Source: an uncultured Ruminococcus sp. (GTDB lineage Bacteria > Bacillota > Clostridia > Oscillospirales > Acutalibacteraceae). From it: a stretch of DNA of 9,716 nucleotides. The position numbers and the translations under genes are program-made. The stretch is from positions 1-9,716 of the forward strand of contig CACXGH010000119.1 in NCBI GenBank assembly GCA_902767175.1, in the 5' to 3' direction. Below the pieces are notes generated by a model. It worked only from the letters and a program-made list of their open reading frames with translations, was not told where the DNA came from and searched no databases. Positions within the stretch are counted from its first letter, which is position 1. Each line of letters opens with the position of its first letter. This document shows positions 1-6,138 of the stretch, one piece after another.

Positions 1-85
1 CGTCGGTGGGGGATTTTAACCCGCCACCGACGGACGTATGGCACCCGCCGCCTTTAGAGGCGGGGGACATCGACGCTTGTTATAC
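1..85 (+). repeat. Hairpin-rich dispersed repeat, left copy
   Basis: Two GC-rich hairpins stand side by side here: 1-9 pairs with 24-32 (extended by 10-12 with 20-22, one bulged base), and 48-53 pairs with 58-63 around a TTAG loop. They run directly into a 25-base block at 61-85 that recurs without mismatch, in inverted orientation, at 9631-9655. In both copies GC-rich hairpins lie on the same side of this block, and the sequence beyond it differs. This suggests a dispersed structured repeat rather than gene sequence. The element may start left of the window. Its function is unknown. Confidence 0.6.
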
Positions 86-976
86 ACTCTGTCATGGCTT
101 ACCATAATGATAATGGGCTTTGTCTTGATCAGGCTCAACTCCGGGATATTCATCTCAGGCTTTACGGGAATCAGCGCCTCACAGCTGCCGCTCTACCTTG
201 CCTGTGCAGGTCTTGCTGTTATTTCCATTATAGTTCCCGAAAGCACGGGCTTTCCACTCAAGCTTTTATGTATAGCACTTCTTGCAGGCTCGGGAGCATT
301 CATCTTTATTGCAGCAGGGAAAAAAGGCAGAAGAACCGAAAAGAAGCTCTATATTATCTTAATGGCGGCAGTGCTGATCCTTTGTACAGCTTTCAACTGC
401 ATTTCAAAGCTGTTCATGAGTCCTCTCGATACCGATACCCGATATATCATTTTTTCCTCAAGAGAGGACTATGAGCTGCCCGAAGGAGACGACAGCCATC
501 ATTTTATCAGCACAGGCAAGTTGACATTCGACAGCTATTATATCGACGGCATTGTTATCGACAGTCACGAACTGTTCCTGTACTATTCCGACAAGACCGT
601 CAATCCCACCCTGACCAGATTTCTAAGCAAAGAATCAGAAGCCTCAGACGATGAAATCAACAAAGCAGACGACCTCATCGTAAACGCTCTGCACGGCTTC
701 AGCGATAAGTACGACAGCACCTTCTTTTTATACAACGATCTTGTCATACACGCCGAGTGTTTCTCTGACCACATCACCGCTATCGACATTCATAATATGC
801 GCTCCAATTCAGACAGAGTTTCCTACGATATTGACGTGGCATACACCGAATCGGACGAGGAATTCGTATCAGATATATGTATTTACCTTATGACATTTCC
901 CAAGGGCAGCGAGCCATGGAAATATAGGATACAGTCCGTAAGGTATAATGAAACAATAGACGGCAAGCCCTGTTGA
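38..976 (+). CDS. Hypothetical multi-spanning membrane protein
   Basis: I do not recognise this family. The 312-residue frame has four hydrophobic stretches at about residues 14-32, 50-67, 74-93 and 104-126. A hydrophilic, acidic domain of about 185 residues follows, rich in Asp, Glu, Ser and Tyr, which is probably extracellular. The start is doubtful. The ATG at 38 lies inside the repeat and has no clear ribosome binding site. A TTG at 77 sits 10 bases after GGGGG (62-66). ATG codons at 107 and 113 also lack a good site. Residues 1-16 are encoded by repeat sequence, so the 5' end may have been replaced or truncated. The basic cluster at 95-103 fits the positive-inside rule better if one more membrane segment once preceded the first. 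The stop at 974-976 lies just before a terminator shared with ackA. The reading frame is long and uninterrupted, so the gene body is credible. Confidence 0.7.
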   Translation: MAPAAFRGGGHRRLLYTLSWLTIMIMGFVLIRLNSGIFISGFTGISASQLPLYLACAGLAVISIIVPESTGFPLKLLCIALLAGSGAFIFIAAGKKGRRTEKKLYIILMAAVLILCTAFNCISKLFMSPLDTDTRYIIFSSREDYELPEGDDSHHFISTGKLTFDSYYIDGIVIDSHELFLYYSDKTVNPTLTRFLSKESEASDDEINKADDLIVNALHGFSDKYDSTFFLYNDLVIHAECFSDHITAIDIHNMRSNSDRVSYDIDVAYTESDEEFVSDICIYLMTFPKGSEPWKYRIQSVRYNETIDGKPC

Positions 977-993
977 CGCTTATCCGTAAAAAA

Positions 994-1035
994 GCTGCGG
1001 CACTGTTTTCATGCAGTGCCGCAGCAGTTTTATTT
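994..1035. terminator. Bidirectional rho-independent terminator
   Basis: A perfect 12-bp stem (994-1005 with 1014-1025) encloses an 8-base loop. On the plus strand it is followed by AGTTTTATTTT, and on the minus strand by a run of T (the A-run at 988-993). It lies between the stop of the membrane protein gene (976) and the stop of the convergent ackA (1041), so it can end transcription from both sides. Confidence 0.88.
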
Positions 1036-1040
1036 TATCA

Positions 1041-2243
1041 TTACTTTGTAACGAGAGCCATTGTATCTCTTGCAATAACAAGCTCTTCGTTTGTGGGAAT
1101 TACATATACATCTACCTTTGAATCGGGAGCCGATATCTTGCCCTCATTGCCCCTTATCATCTTCTCGTTAAGCTCATCGTCTATCTTAACACCCATGAAC
1201 TCAAGAGCATGGCATACTGAGCTGCGGTGTGAGCACTGATTTTCACCGATACCTGCTGTAAATACGATAGCATCTACACCCCCGAGAACAGCAGTATAGC
1301 TGCCTATGTACTTGAGAATATCATACTCAAGGATATCAATAGCAAGCTTTGCTCTTGCATTGCCTGCCTCTGCAGCAGCCGTTACATCACGGTCGTCAGA
1401 TGATACACCTGAAATACCGAGGAAGCCTGACTTTTTGTTGAGCATTGTATCCATCTGCTCTGCTGTGAGGTGCTCCTGTTCTGCAATGAATGTAACAACA
1501 GAAGGATCGAGAGAACCTGTTCTTGTACCCATCATGATACCGTCAAGAGGAGTAAGTCCCATACTTGTATCTACTACCTTGCCATCCTTGATAGCTGTGA
1601 TAGATGAGCCGTTGCCGAGATGACAGGTTATCATCTTTATATCCTTGAGGTCTCTGCCCATAAGCTCGGCACAGCGGTGTGACACATATCTGTGCGATGT
1701 GCCGTGGAAGCCGTAACGGCGTACAGCATACTTTTCATAGTATTCATAAGGCACAGGATAGATAAATGCCTTCTCGGGCATGGTCGAATGGAAAGCTGTA
1801 TCAAATACTACTACCTCAGGCACCTTGTCTCCGAATACCTCAAGACAAGCTCTGATGCCCTGTACATGAGCAGCATTATGAAGCGGTGCAAGCGGAATAA
1901 GGCTCTCAATACCCTTTATAACATCTTCCGTTACAATAACCGACTCGCTGAACAATGAGCCGCCCTGCACTATTCTGTGACCTACTGCGGAAACCTCGTC
2001 AAGTGACTTGATAACACCATACTTATCACTGATGAGAGCATTTTTTATCTGAATGAATGCCTCGGTGTGGTTATTCATGGTTACATCGGTCTCAAAGACT
2101 CTGCCGTCACCTGTGCTGTGCTTGAAGTGACCGTCAATGCCTATTCTTTCGCAGTTTCCTTTTGCAAGTACGCTTTCGTCAGTCATATCAATGAGCTGAT
2201 ATTTCATTGAAGAGCTTCCTGCATTGATGACAAGAATTTTCAT
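1041..2243 (-). CDS. ackA: Acetate kinase
   Basis: AckA reversibly transfers phosphate between ATP and acetate to give acetyl phosphate. In a fermenter it mainly runs towards ATP and acetate, as the last step of the Pta-AckA route in the cytoplasm. The protein has 400 residues, the usual length, with the two-domain ASKHA fold signatures: NAGSSS from N7, R90, the LHN motif near 121-123, D148, HGTSH at 180-184, HLGNGSS near 208-214, GTRTGS with R241, and TNEE near 384-387. These match the known catalytic and substrate-binding positions (Asn7, Arg91, Asp148, His180, Arg241, Glu384 in Methanosarcina numbering). No key residue is missing. The ATG at 2243 has an AGGAGGA site (2253-2259) nine bases upstream. 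The gene is monocistronic within the window, between its own promoter and a strong terminator, and is divergent from tmcAL. Pta is not in the window. Confidence 0.98.
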   Translation of the reverse strand: MKILVINAGSSSMKYQLIDMTDESVLAKGNCERIGIDGHFKHSTGDGRVFETDVTMNNHTEAFIQIKNALISDKYGVIKSLDEVSAVGHRIVQGGSLFSESVIVTEDVIKGIESLIPLAPLHNAAHVQGIRACLEVFGDKVPEVVVFDTAFHSTMPEKAFIYPVPYEYYEKYAVRRYGFHGTSHRYVSHRCAELMGRDLKDIKMITCHLGNGSSITAIKDGKVVDTSMGLTPLDGIMMGTRTGSLDPSVVTFIAEQEHLTAEQMDTMLNKKSGFLGISGVSSDDRDVTAAAEAGNARAKLAIDILEYDILKYIGSYTAVLGGVDAIVFTAGIGENQCSHRSSVCHALEFMGVKIDDELNEKMIRGNEGKISAPDSKVDVYVIPTNEELVIARDTMALVTK

Positions 2244-2275
2244 TTGTGTTTATCCTCCTGTTTTTTTATTGCTTG

Positions 2276-2304
2276 TTGCAAAATAAGCCTTATATATATA
2301 TAAT
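2276..2304 (+). promoter_or_regulatory. Sigma-A type promoter of tmcAL
   Basis: TTGCAA (2276-2281) and a consensus TATAAT (2299-2304) are separated by 17 bases. Transcription would start near 2311, giving a leader of about 87 bases before the ATG at 2398. It overlaps the divergent ackA promoter, so RNA polymerase could not form open complexes at both at once. Confidence 0.7.
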
Positions 2305-2330
2305 ATAATACAAAAGCGGAATGAATTCAA
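2302..2330 (-). promoter_or_regulatory. Sigma-A type promoter of ackA
   Basis: Read on the minus strand, TTGAAT (2325-2330) and TATATT (2302-2307) are separated by 17 bases, close to the vegetative consensus. Transcription would start near 2295, giving a leader of about 50 bases before the ackA start. The -10 box shares three bases (2302-2304) with the -10 box of the opposing tmcAL promoter. Confidence 0.7.
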
Positions 2331-2397
2331 TATTTTTTTGTATAACAAAAGGAATTTTTACAATTTCCTACTCTATCAGGGAGCAAAAAACAAGTCT

Positions 2398-3591
2398 ATG
2401 AAAATATCTTCACTTATATGTGAATTTGACCCTCTCCACAAGGGGCATAAATACCTTCTTGATACTATCCGCAAAAGCGGAGCGGACTGCATTATTGCCT
2501 GCATGAGCGGCAGCTTTACGCAAAGGGGCGAGCCTGCCCTTTTTGACAAGCGCACACGCACAAAAGCCGCACTGATATGCGGTGCCGATATAGTAATAGA
2601 GCTGCCTGTCACATTTGCCTGCTCGGGAGCGGAGCATTTCGCCTTTGGGGGTACTGCTCTGCTTGATTCACTCGGCATTGCTGACAGTCTGTTTTTCGGC
2701 AGTGAATGCGGAGACATTTCAATGATCGAAAAGGCAGCCATTGCCGCAGAGGACAATGAAGTCTCTGCAGAAACCAAAAAGCTGCTCTCTGAAGGAATGA
2801 CATTTGCTGCAGCCCGTGAAAAAGCCGTGAGGAATATTTCCGGCAATGAAACAGCCGATATAATGCAGAAGCCTAACAACATTCTCGGAATAGAATATGT
2901 CAAGGCTCTGCATCGTCTGAAAAGCGGGATAATACCTAATACCATATGCCGTATCGGTGCAGATCACGACAGCATGGAAACAGACAAAAGCGCAGTAAGT
3001 GCTTCATTTATCCGTGAGCTTTATATTTCGGGCGGTGATATTTCGGATTATATTCCCAAGCCCGCAGCAGAGCTTTTCTCAGGATACACAAAAGCGCCCA
3101 AAGGGCAAAGCAGACTGAGCAGACTTGAAACGGTAATGCTCTTCCGTCTGAGAACGATGACAAAGGAAGAACTTTCCTTACTGCCAGACATCAGTGAAGG
3201 GCTTGAAAACAGGATATATAAAGCCGTGCGCAGTGAAGTTTCAATCGAAGGCATACTAAAAAGCGTCAAAGCAAAGCGCTATCCAATGGCACGGCTCAAA
3301 CGTGCGCTCGCCCATGCGCTTTTAGGAATAACAAAGGAGGAATATCTTATAAAGCCGCAGTATATAAGAATACTCGGCTTTAACGGTACCGGCCGTGAAC
3401 TTCTGCACGAAATAAAGCGGCGCTCATCTCTGCCCGTTATATCAACTCTGTCAAAGCTTCCTCCGCTGAGTGAAGAAGGCATAAAGCTTTTAGAACTTGA
3501 AAGCCGCTGTGATGATATCTATAATTTATCGGGCAGCGAAATAATCCCCTGCGGAGAAAATATCACGGGCGGTATTGTGACAATAATGTAA
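2398..3591 (+). CDS. tmcAL: tRNA(Met) cytidine acetate ligase (TmcAL, YlbM family)
   Basis: TmcAL forms N4-acetylcytidine at the wobble base (C34) of elongator tRNA-Met, using free acetate and ATP via acetyl-adenylate. This helps the anticodon read AUG accurately. The N-terminal nucleotidyltransferase domain shows the family opening with HKGH (HxGH) at residues 14-17, then MSGSFTQRGEPA at 36-47, IELP near 67-70, QKPNNILG at 157-164 and SASFIREL at 201-208. From the ATG at 2398 the protein has 397 residues, near the family norm of about 400-415. An in-frame ATG at 2338 would add 20 residues unlike any family N-terminus, so I reject it. The ribosome binding site is modest (AGGGAG at 2378-2383, about 14 bases upstream). 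The gene is divergent from ackA, an arrangement that places an acetate-using tRNA enzyme beside acetate metabolism. A MITE-like element begins six bases after the stop. Confidence 0.93.
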   Translation: MKISSLICEFDPLHKGHKYLLDTIRKSGADCIIACMSGSFTQRGEPALFDKRTRTKAALICGADIVIELPVTFACSGAEHFAFGGTALLDSLGIADSLFFGSECGDISMIEKAAIAAEDNEVSAETKKLLSEGMTFAAAREKAVRNISGNETADIMQKPNNILGIEYVKALHRLKSGIIPNTICRIGADHDSMETDKSAVSASFIRELYISGGDISDYIPKPAAELFSGYTKAPKGQSRLSRLETVMLFRLRTMTKEELSLLPDISEGLENRIYKAVRSEVSIEGILKSVKAKRYPMARLKRALAHALLGITKEEYLIKPQYIRILGFNGTGRELLHEIKRRSSLPVISTLSKLPPLSEEGIKLLELESRCDDIYNLSGSEIIPCGENITGGIVTIM

Positions 3592-3597
3592 AGGAAT

Positions 3598-3759
3598 CGC
3601 TGAATAAATCATGCCTTACGGCTCAGCACCTGTCTTGCTCGCCCTTTTTCCGCCATCTTGCACAAAAATTCCTTGACAACCGTCAGGCTGCCTGCGGTCT
3701 TTTTGCACAACCGGACGAAAAAATTGCTGACACAATACAGGCACTGAATTTAATCAGCG
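3598..3759. mobile_element. MITE-like non-autonomous element
   Basis: The ends form terminal inverted repeats: CGCTGAATAAAT at 3598-3609, and ATTTAATCAGCG at 3748-3759, whose reverse complement differs by one base. The similarity continues inwards as shared blocks TGCCT (3612-3616) and TCAGCA (3623-3628), matched by AGGCA (3739-3743) and TGCTGA (3725-3730). The roughly 162-base body has no convincing reading frame. It fills most of the gap between tmcAL and glmU. I see no clear target-site duplication, so the exact ends may be off by a few bases. The layout suggests a miniature inverted-repeat element mobilised by a transposase encoded elsewhere. From memory, similar sequence is dispersed in Ruminococcus genomes, but I could not verify this. 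Confidence 0.65.
3679..3704 (+). terminator. Terminator-like hairpin inside the MITE-like element
   Basis: ACCG (3679-3682) pairs with CGGT (3695-3698), and CAGG (3684-3687) with CCTG (3691-3694), around a CTG loop with one bulged T. A run of five T follows at 3700-3704. It is the only terminator-like structure between tmcAL and glmU, so the element may supply the transcription end of tmcAL. Confidence 0.5.
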
Positions 3760-3771
3760 CTTACTAAAATA

Positions 3772-3805
3772 TTGTATTTTTTTGGCTTATATGATAATAT
3801 ATAAT
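3772..3805 (+). promoter_or_regulatory. Possible promoter of glmU
   Basis: A consensus TATAAT lies at 3800-3805, 30 bases before the glmU start. The -35 is unclear: at 17-base spacing there is only a T-run (3777-3782). TTGTAT at 3772-3777 fits better with GATAAT at 3793-3798 (15-base spacing). The stretch is AT-rich and sits just downstream of the MITE-like element. Confidence 0.4.
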
Positions 3806-3835
3806 GAGTTATCAGCTATTAAGGAGGCCAGCATA

Positions 3836-4774
3836 ATGCTCAATAAAGCTTGCGCCGTTATACTTGCAGGCGGCGAAGGAAAACGAATGAAATCTGCAAA
3901 GCCGAAGGTGCTCTCTGAAGTACTTTTCAAGCCAATGCTCAGATGGGTAATAGACTCTGTTAGAAAAGCAGGAATTGAAGATATATGCGTTGTTACAGGC
4001 AGCAGAAGGGAATACGTTGAAGAGTATCTTTCATCACTCCCATTTAAAACAGAAACCGCATTTCAGTCCGAAAGACTCGGAACAGGTCATGCAGTAATGA
4101 CGGCTATGGATTTTCTTAAAAATCACAGCGGCAGCAGTGTACTTATACTCAACGGCGATGCTCCCTTTGTCTCGGAAGATGCTATAAAGGAAGTTCTCGC
4201 AGCAGGCGAAAAATGTGCCTGTGCGGTACTCAGCGCAGAGGTCAGCAACCCCTTCGGCTACGGCAGAGTTGTCAGAATGCCGGATAATGTATCTCTTAAA
4301 GCCATTGTCGAAGAGAAGGAAGCAGACGACGAAACAAGAAAAATAAAGGAAATAAACTCAGGGGTATACTGCTTTAATGCCGATATTCTTATGAACGCTC
4401 TCGGCAGGCTTAAGAAAAGTCCGGTTACAGGTGAATATTATCTTACAGACACGGTCGGACTTATCTGCGGCAGCGGTGAAACCGTTCTCGTATGCAAAAG
4501 CAGCGATCCAGATACAGTACTTGGAGCTAACGACTGCATTCAGCTTTCTCAGCTCAATGAAATAGCACGCAGAAGGGTACTTGAAGACCACATGAAAAAC
4601 GGTGTCAGCATTCCCTGCACTGACGGTGTAATAATAGGCACTGATGTCACAATAGGCGCAGACACAGTTATACTGCCTGCCACAGTAATAAGGGGCGCAG
4701 CTGTAATAGACTCAGGCTGCGAGATAGGCCCCGGTGTTCTGATAGACGGTCAGACAATACACAAAGACCAATAA
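3836..4774 (+). CDS. glmU: Short GlmU: GlcNAc-1-phosphate uridylyltransferase lacking the acetyltransferase domain
   Basis: The product is a cytoplasmic nucleotidyltransferase that joins UTP and GlcNAc-1-phosphate to give UDP-GlcNAc for peptidoglycan. Visible motifs are LAGGEGKRMKS at 10-20, K24, LGTGHA at 81-86, NGDAP with D108 (metal-binding position), GYGRVVR at 141-147, the EE pair at 159-160, N174, YYLTD at 201-205 and N232. They parallel the E. coli uridylyltransferase domain. After residue 255 only three or four left-handed beta-helix turns remain before the stop at residue 312; full GlmU has about 450-460 residues. The acetyltransferase residues (E. coli R333, H363, Y366, N377, K392) are absent. 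The stop is followed closely by a terminator, with no sign of a lost 3' half. The ATG at 3836 follows AAGGAGG (3821-3827) by eight bases, so the in-frame ATG at 3782 is rejected. Prs follows, as in the Bacillus gcaD-prs pair. A general sugar-1-phosphate nucleotidyltransferase is the alternative reading. Confidence 0.88.
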   Translation: MLNKACAVILAGGEGKRMKSAKPKVLSEVLFKPMLRWVIDSVRKAGIEDICVVTGSRREYVEEYLSSLPFKTETAFQSERLGTGHAVMTAMDFLKNHSGSSVLILNGDAPFVSEDAIKEVLAAGEKCACAVLSAEVSNPFGYGRVVRMPDNVSLKAIVEEKEADDETRKIKEINSGVYCFNADILMNALGRLKKSPVTGEYYLTDTVGLICGSGETVLVCKSSDPDTVLGANDCIQLSQLNEIARRRVLEDHMKNGVSIPCTDGVIIGTDVTIGADTVILPATVIRGAAVIDSGCEIGPGVLIDGQTIHKDQ

Positions 4775-4813
4775 AACCCATCGACCGCACAGGCAGATTT
4801 CTCTTGCCTTAAA

Positions 4814-4868
4814 GTACGGCAGAAATAGTATTTTTTACCAAAAATCTGTTTCTGCCGTACCGTTTTTT
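4814..4868 (+). terminator. Rho-independent terminator after glmU
   Basis: A perfect 12-bp stem pairs 4814-4825 with 4849-4860. The 23-base interior can fold further (ATTTTT with AAAAAT). Six T follow at 4863-4868. It lies about 40 bases past the glmU stop and separates glmU from prs, which has its own promoter. The classic glmU-prs pair is therefore adjacent here but probably not one simple operon. Confidence 0.88.
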
Positions 4869-4955
4869 ATTTGTGCATAATAAATCATAATTCAGAAAAT
4901 AATTGATTTTTTTACATTAAAGATACAATTATTTCTTTATTCGGGGTGTTAACCC

Positions 4956-4976
4956 TCGAAAAACTTGATTTTTCGA
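4956..4976. promoter_or_regulatory. Inverted repeat on the prs -35 box, candidate operator
   Basis: TCGAAAAA (4956-4963) and TTTTTCGA (4969-4976) form a perfect 8-bp inverted repeat with a five-base spacer. The -35 box TTGATT (4965-4970) lies across the centre. The position and symmetry suit a dimeric repressor that would block RNA polymerase. There is no T-run after it, so it is not a terminator. It does not match the Bacillus PurR box (CCGAAC core) as I know it. The regulator is unknown. Confidence 0.45.
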
Positions 4977-4993
4977 CAAAATCGTATTAGAAT
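4965..4993 (+). promoter_or_regulatory. Sigma-A type promoter of prs
   Basis: TTGATT (4965-4970) and TAGAAT (4988-4993) are separated by 17 bases. Transcription would start near 5000 with a 60-base leader, ending in the GGGGAG site (5045-5050) nine bases before the prs ATG. Confidence 0.75.
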
Positions 4994-5059
4994 AAACTTG
5001 AGTGAATTATATCTAAGAACAGTTTTTCAACAAAAAATAATAATGGGGAGACGAGTTAA

Positions 5060-6019
5060 ATGAATTTTCACGGCAAGTACATAAAGATCTTTACCTGCAA
5101 TTCCAACAGACCCGTAGCTGAACAGATAGCTGCCTGTCTGGAAACACCTGTAGGCAAGTCTGAGGTAACGAGCTTCAGTGACGGTGAGATAGCTGTTTCA
5201 CTTCACGAATCTGTAAGAGGTGCGGAGTGCTTTATAGTGCAGTCCACCTGCGCTCCTGTAAATGACAACCTCATGGAGCTTCTCATCATGATAGACGCTA
5301 TGAAGCGTGCTTCTGCAGCAAGCATCACAGCAGTTATCCCTTACTTGGGCTATGCCCGTCAGGACAGAAAAGCAAAGGCAAGAGATCCGATCTCCGCAAA
5401 GCTTGTAGCTGACCTTATCACTACAGCAGGTGCAGACCGTGTTCTTACAATGGACCTTCATGCAAACCAGATACAGGGCTTCTTCAATATTCCCGTTGAC
5501 CACCTTGTAGGCGCACCTATCCTTGCTAACTACTTCAAGCAGAAGATAGGCGACAGACCTGACGACTATGTTGTAGTATCTCCTGATCTCGGCTCAGTAA
5601 CAAGAGCAAGAAACTTTGCAACCCGTCTCGGCTGCCCCATTGCTATTATAGACAAGCGCCGTCCCAAGGCAAATGTCTCAGAGGTAATGAACATCATCGG
5701 CGAGGTAAAGGGCAAGAAAGTCATTCTCGTAGACGATATGATCGACACGGCAGGCACACTCTGCAACGCAGCACAGGCAGTTGTTGAAAGAGGCGGCGCT
5801 ACAGAGGTATATGCAGGCGCTACTCATGCAGTTCTTTCCGGCCCTGCAATTGATCGTCTCAAGAACAGCGTTATCAAGGAAGTTATCCTTCTTGATACGA
5901 TTCCTGTTCCTGCAGACAGAATGCTCGATAAGTTCACAGTCCTCCCCGTAGGTCCGGTATTTGCCGAAGCTATCGAAAGAATTTACGAGGACAAGCCCGT
6001 TTCTTCTATCGGTGTATGA
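5060..6019 (+). CDS. prs: Ribose-phosphate pyrophosphokinase (PRPP synthetase)
   Basis: Prs transfers the pyrophosphate group of ATP to ribose-5-phosphate, making PRPP for purine, pyrimidine, NAD, histidine and tryptophan synthesis in the cytoplasm. The 319 residues match class I enzymes (about 315-320). Visible motifs are FSDGEI at 39-44, the flexible ATP loop around YARQDRKAKARDP (98-110), MDLHANQIQGFF at 131-142 with H134, SPDLGSVTRAR at 174-184, DKRRP at 198-202 and the PRPP-binding loop VDDMIDTAGT at 224-233. All expected catalytic residues are present. GGGGAG nine bases before the ATG decides the start. The gene has its own promoter with an overlapping inverted repeat, and a terminator follows. 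Codon choice looks like that of a highly expressed gene. Adjacency to glmU is the conserved Firmicutes order. Confidence 0.98.
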   Translation: MNFHGKYIKIFTCNSNRPVAEQIAACLETPVGKSEVTSFSDGEIAVSLHESVRGAECFIVQSTCAPVNDNLMELLIMIDAMKRASAASITAVIPYLGYARQDRKAKARDPISAKLVADLITTAGADRVLTMDLHANQIQGFFNIPVDHLVGAPILANYFKQKIGDRPDDYVVVSPDLGSVTRARNFATRLGCPIAIIDKRRPKANVSEVMNIIGEVKGKKVILVDDMIDTAGTLCNAAQAVVERGGATEVYAGATHAVLSGPAIDRLKNSVIKEVILLDTIPVPADRMLDKFTVLPVGPVFAEAIERIYEDKPVSSIGV

Positions 6020-6065
6020 TAACCGACAAAACAATCACCGTTCCGGATAACAGAATATGATAATT

Positions 6066-6097
6066 ACCGTCTCTGTTTTCAGGGACGGTTTATTATT
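6066..6097 (+). terminator. Rho-independent terminator after prs
   Basis: ACCGTCTCT (6066-6074) pairs with AGGGACGGT (6081-6089), with one G-U pair, around a GTTTTC loop. TTATTATT follows. It lies about 45 bases after the prs stop and just before the zeta-like gene, so that gene needs read-through or a promoter of its own, and I see no clear one. Confidence 0.75.
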
Positions 6098-6138
6098 GCG
6101 AAAGTATGAGCATTGGCAAAATGAGAGAAGTGTTTTCG

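Noticed and set aside
1..85. CRISPR-like array of hairpins at the left end
   Set aside because: The hairpins differ in sequence and spacing and there are no regularly spaced direct repeats.
94..474. 126-codon second frame inside the membrane protein gene
   Set aside because: It overlaps the longer membrane frame, has no ribosome binding site and shows no hydrophobic or domain pattern.
2338..2397. Upstream in-frame ATG extending TmcAL by 20 residues
   Set aside because: The extension does not resemble any family N-terminus; MKISSLICEFDPLHKGH at 2398 matches the usual start.
3782..3835. Upstream in-frame ATG extending GlmU by 18 residues
   Set aside because: AAGGAGG at 3821-3827 is correctly spaced for the ATG at 3836, and the extension overlaps promoter-like sequence.
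4869..4964. Possible riboswitch or leader RNA upstream of prs
   Set aside because: The stretch lies upstream of the predicted transcription start, is AT-rich and shows no extended conserved-looking fold.
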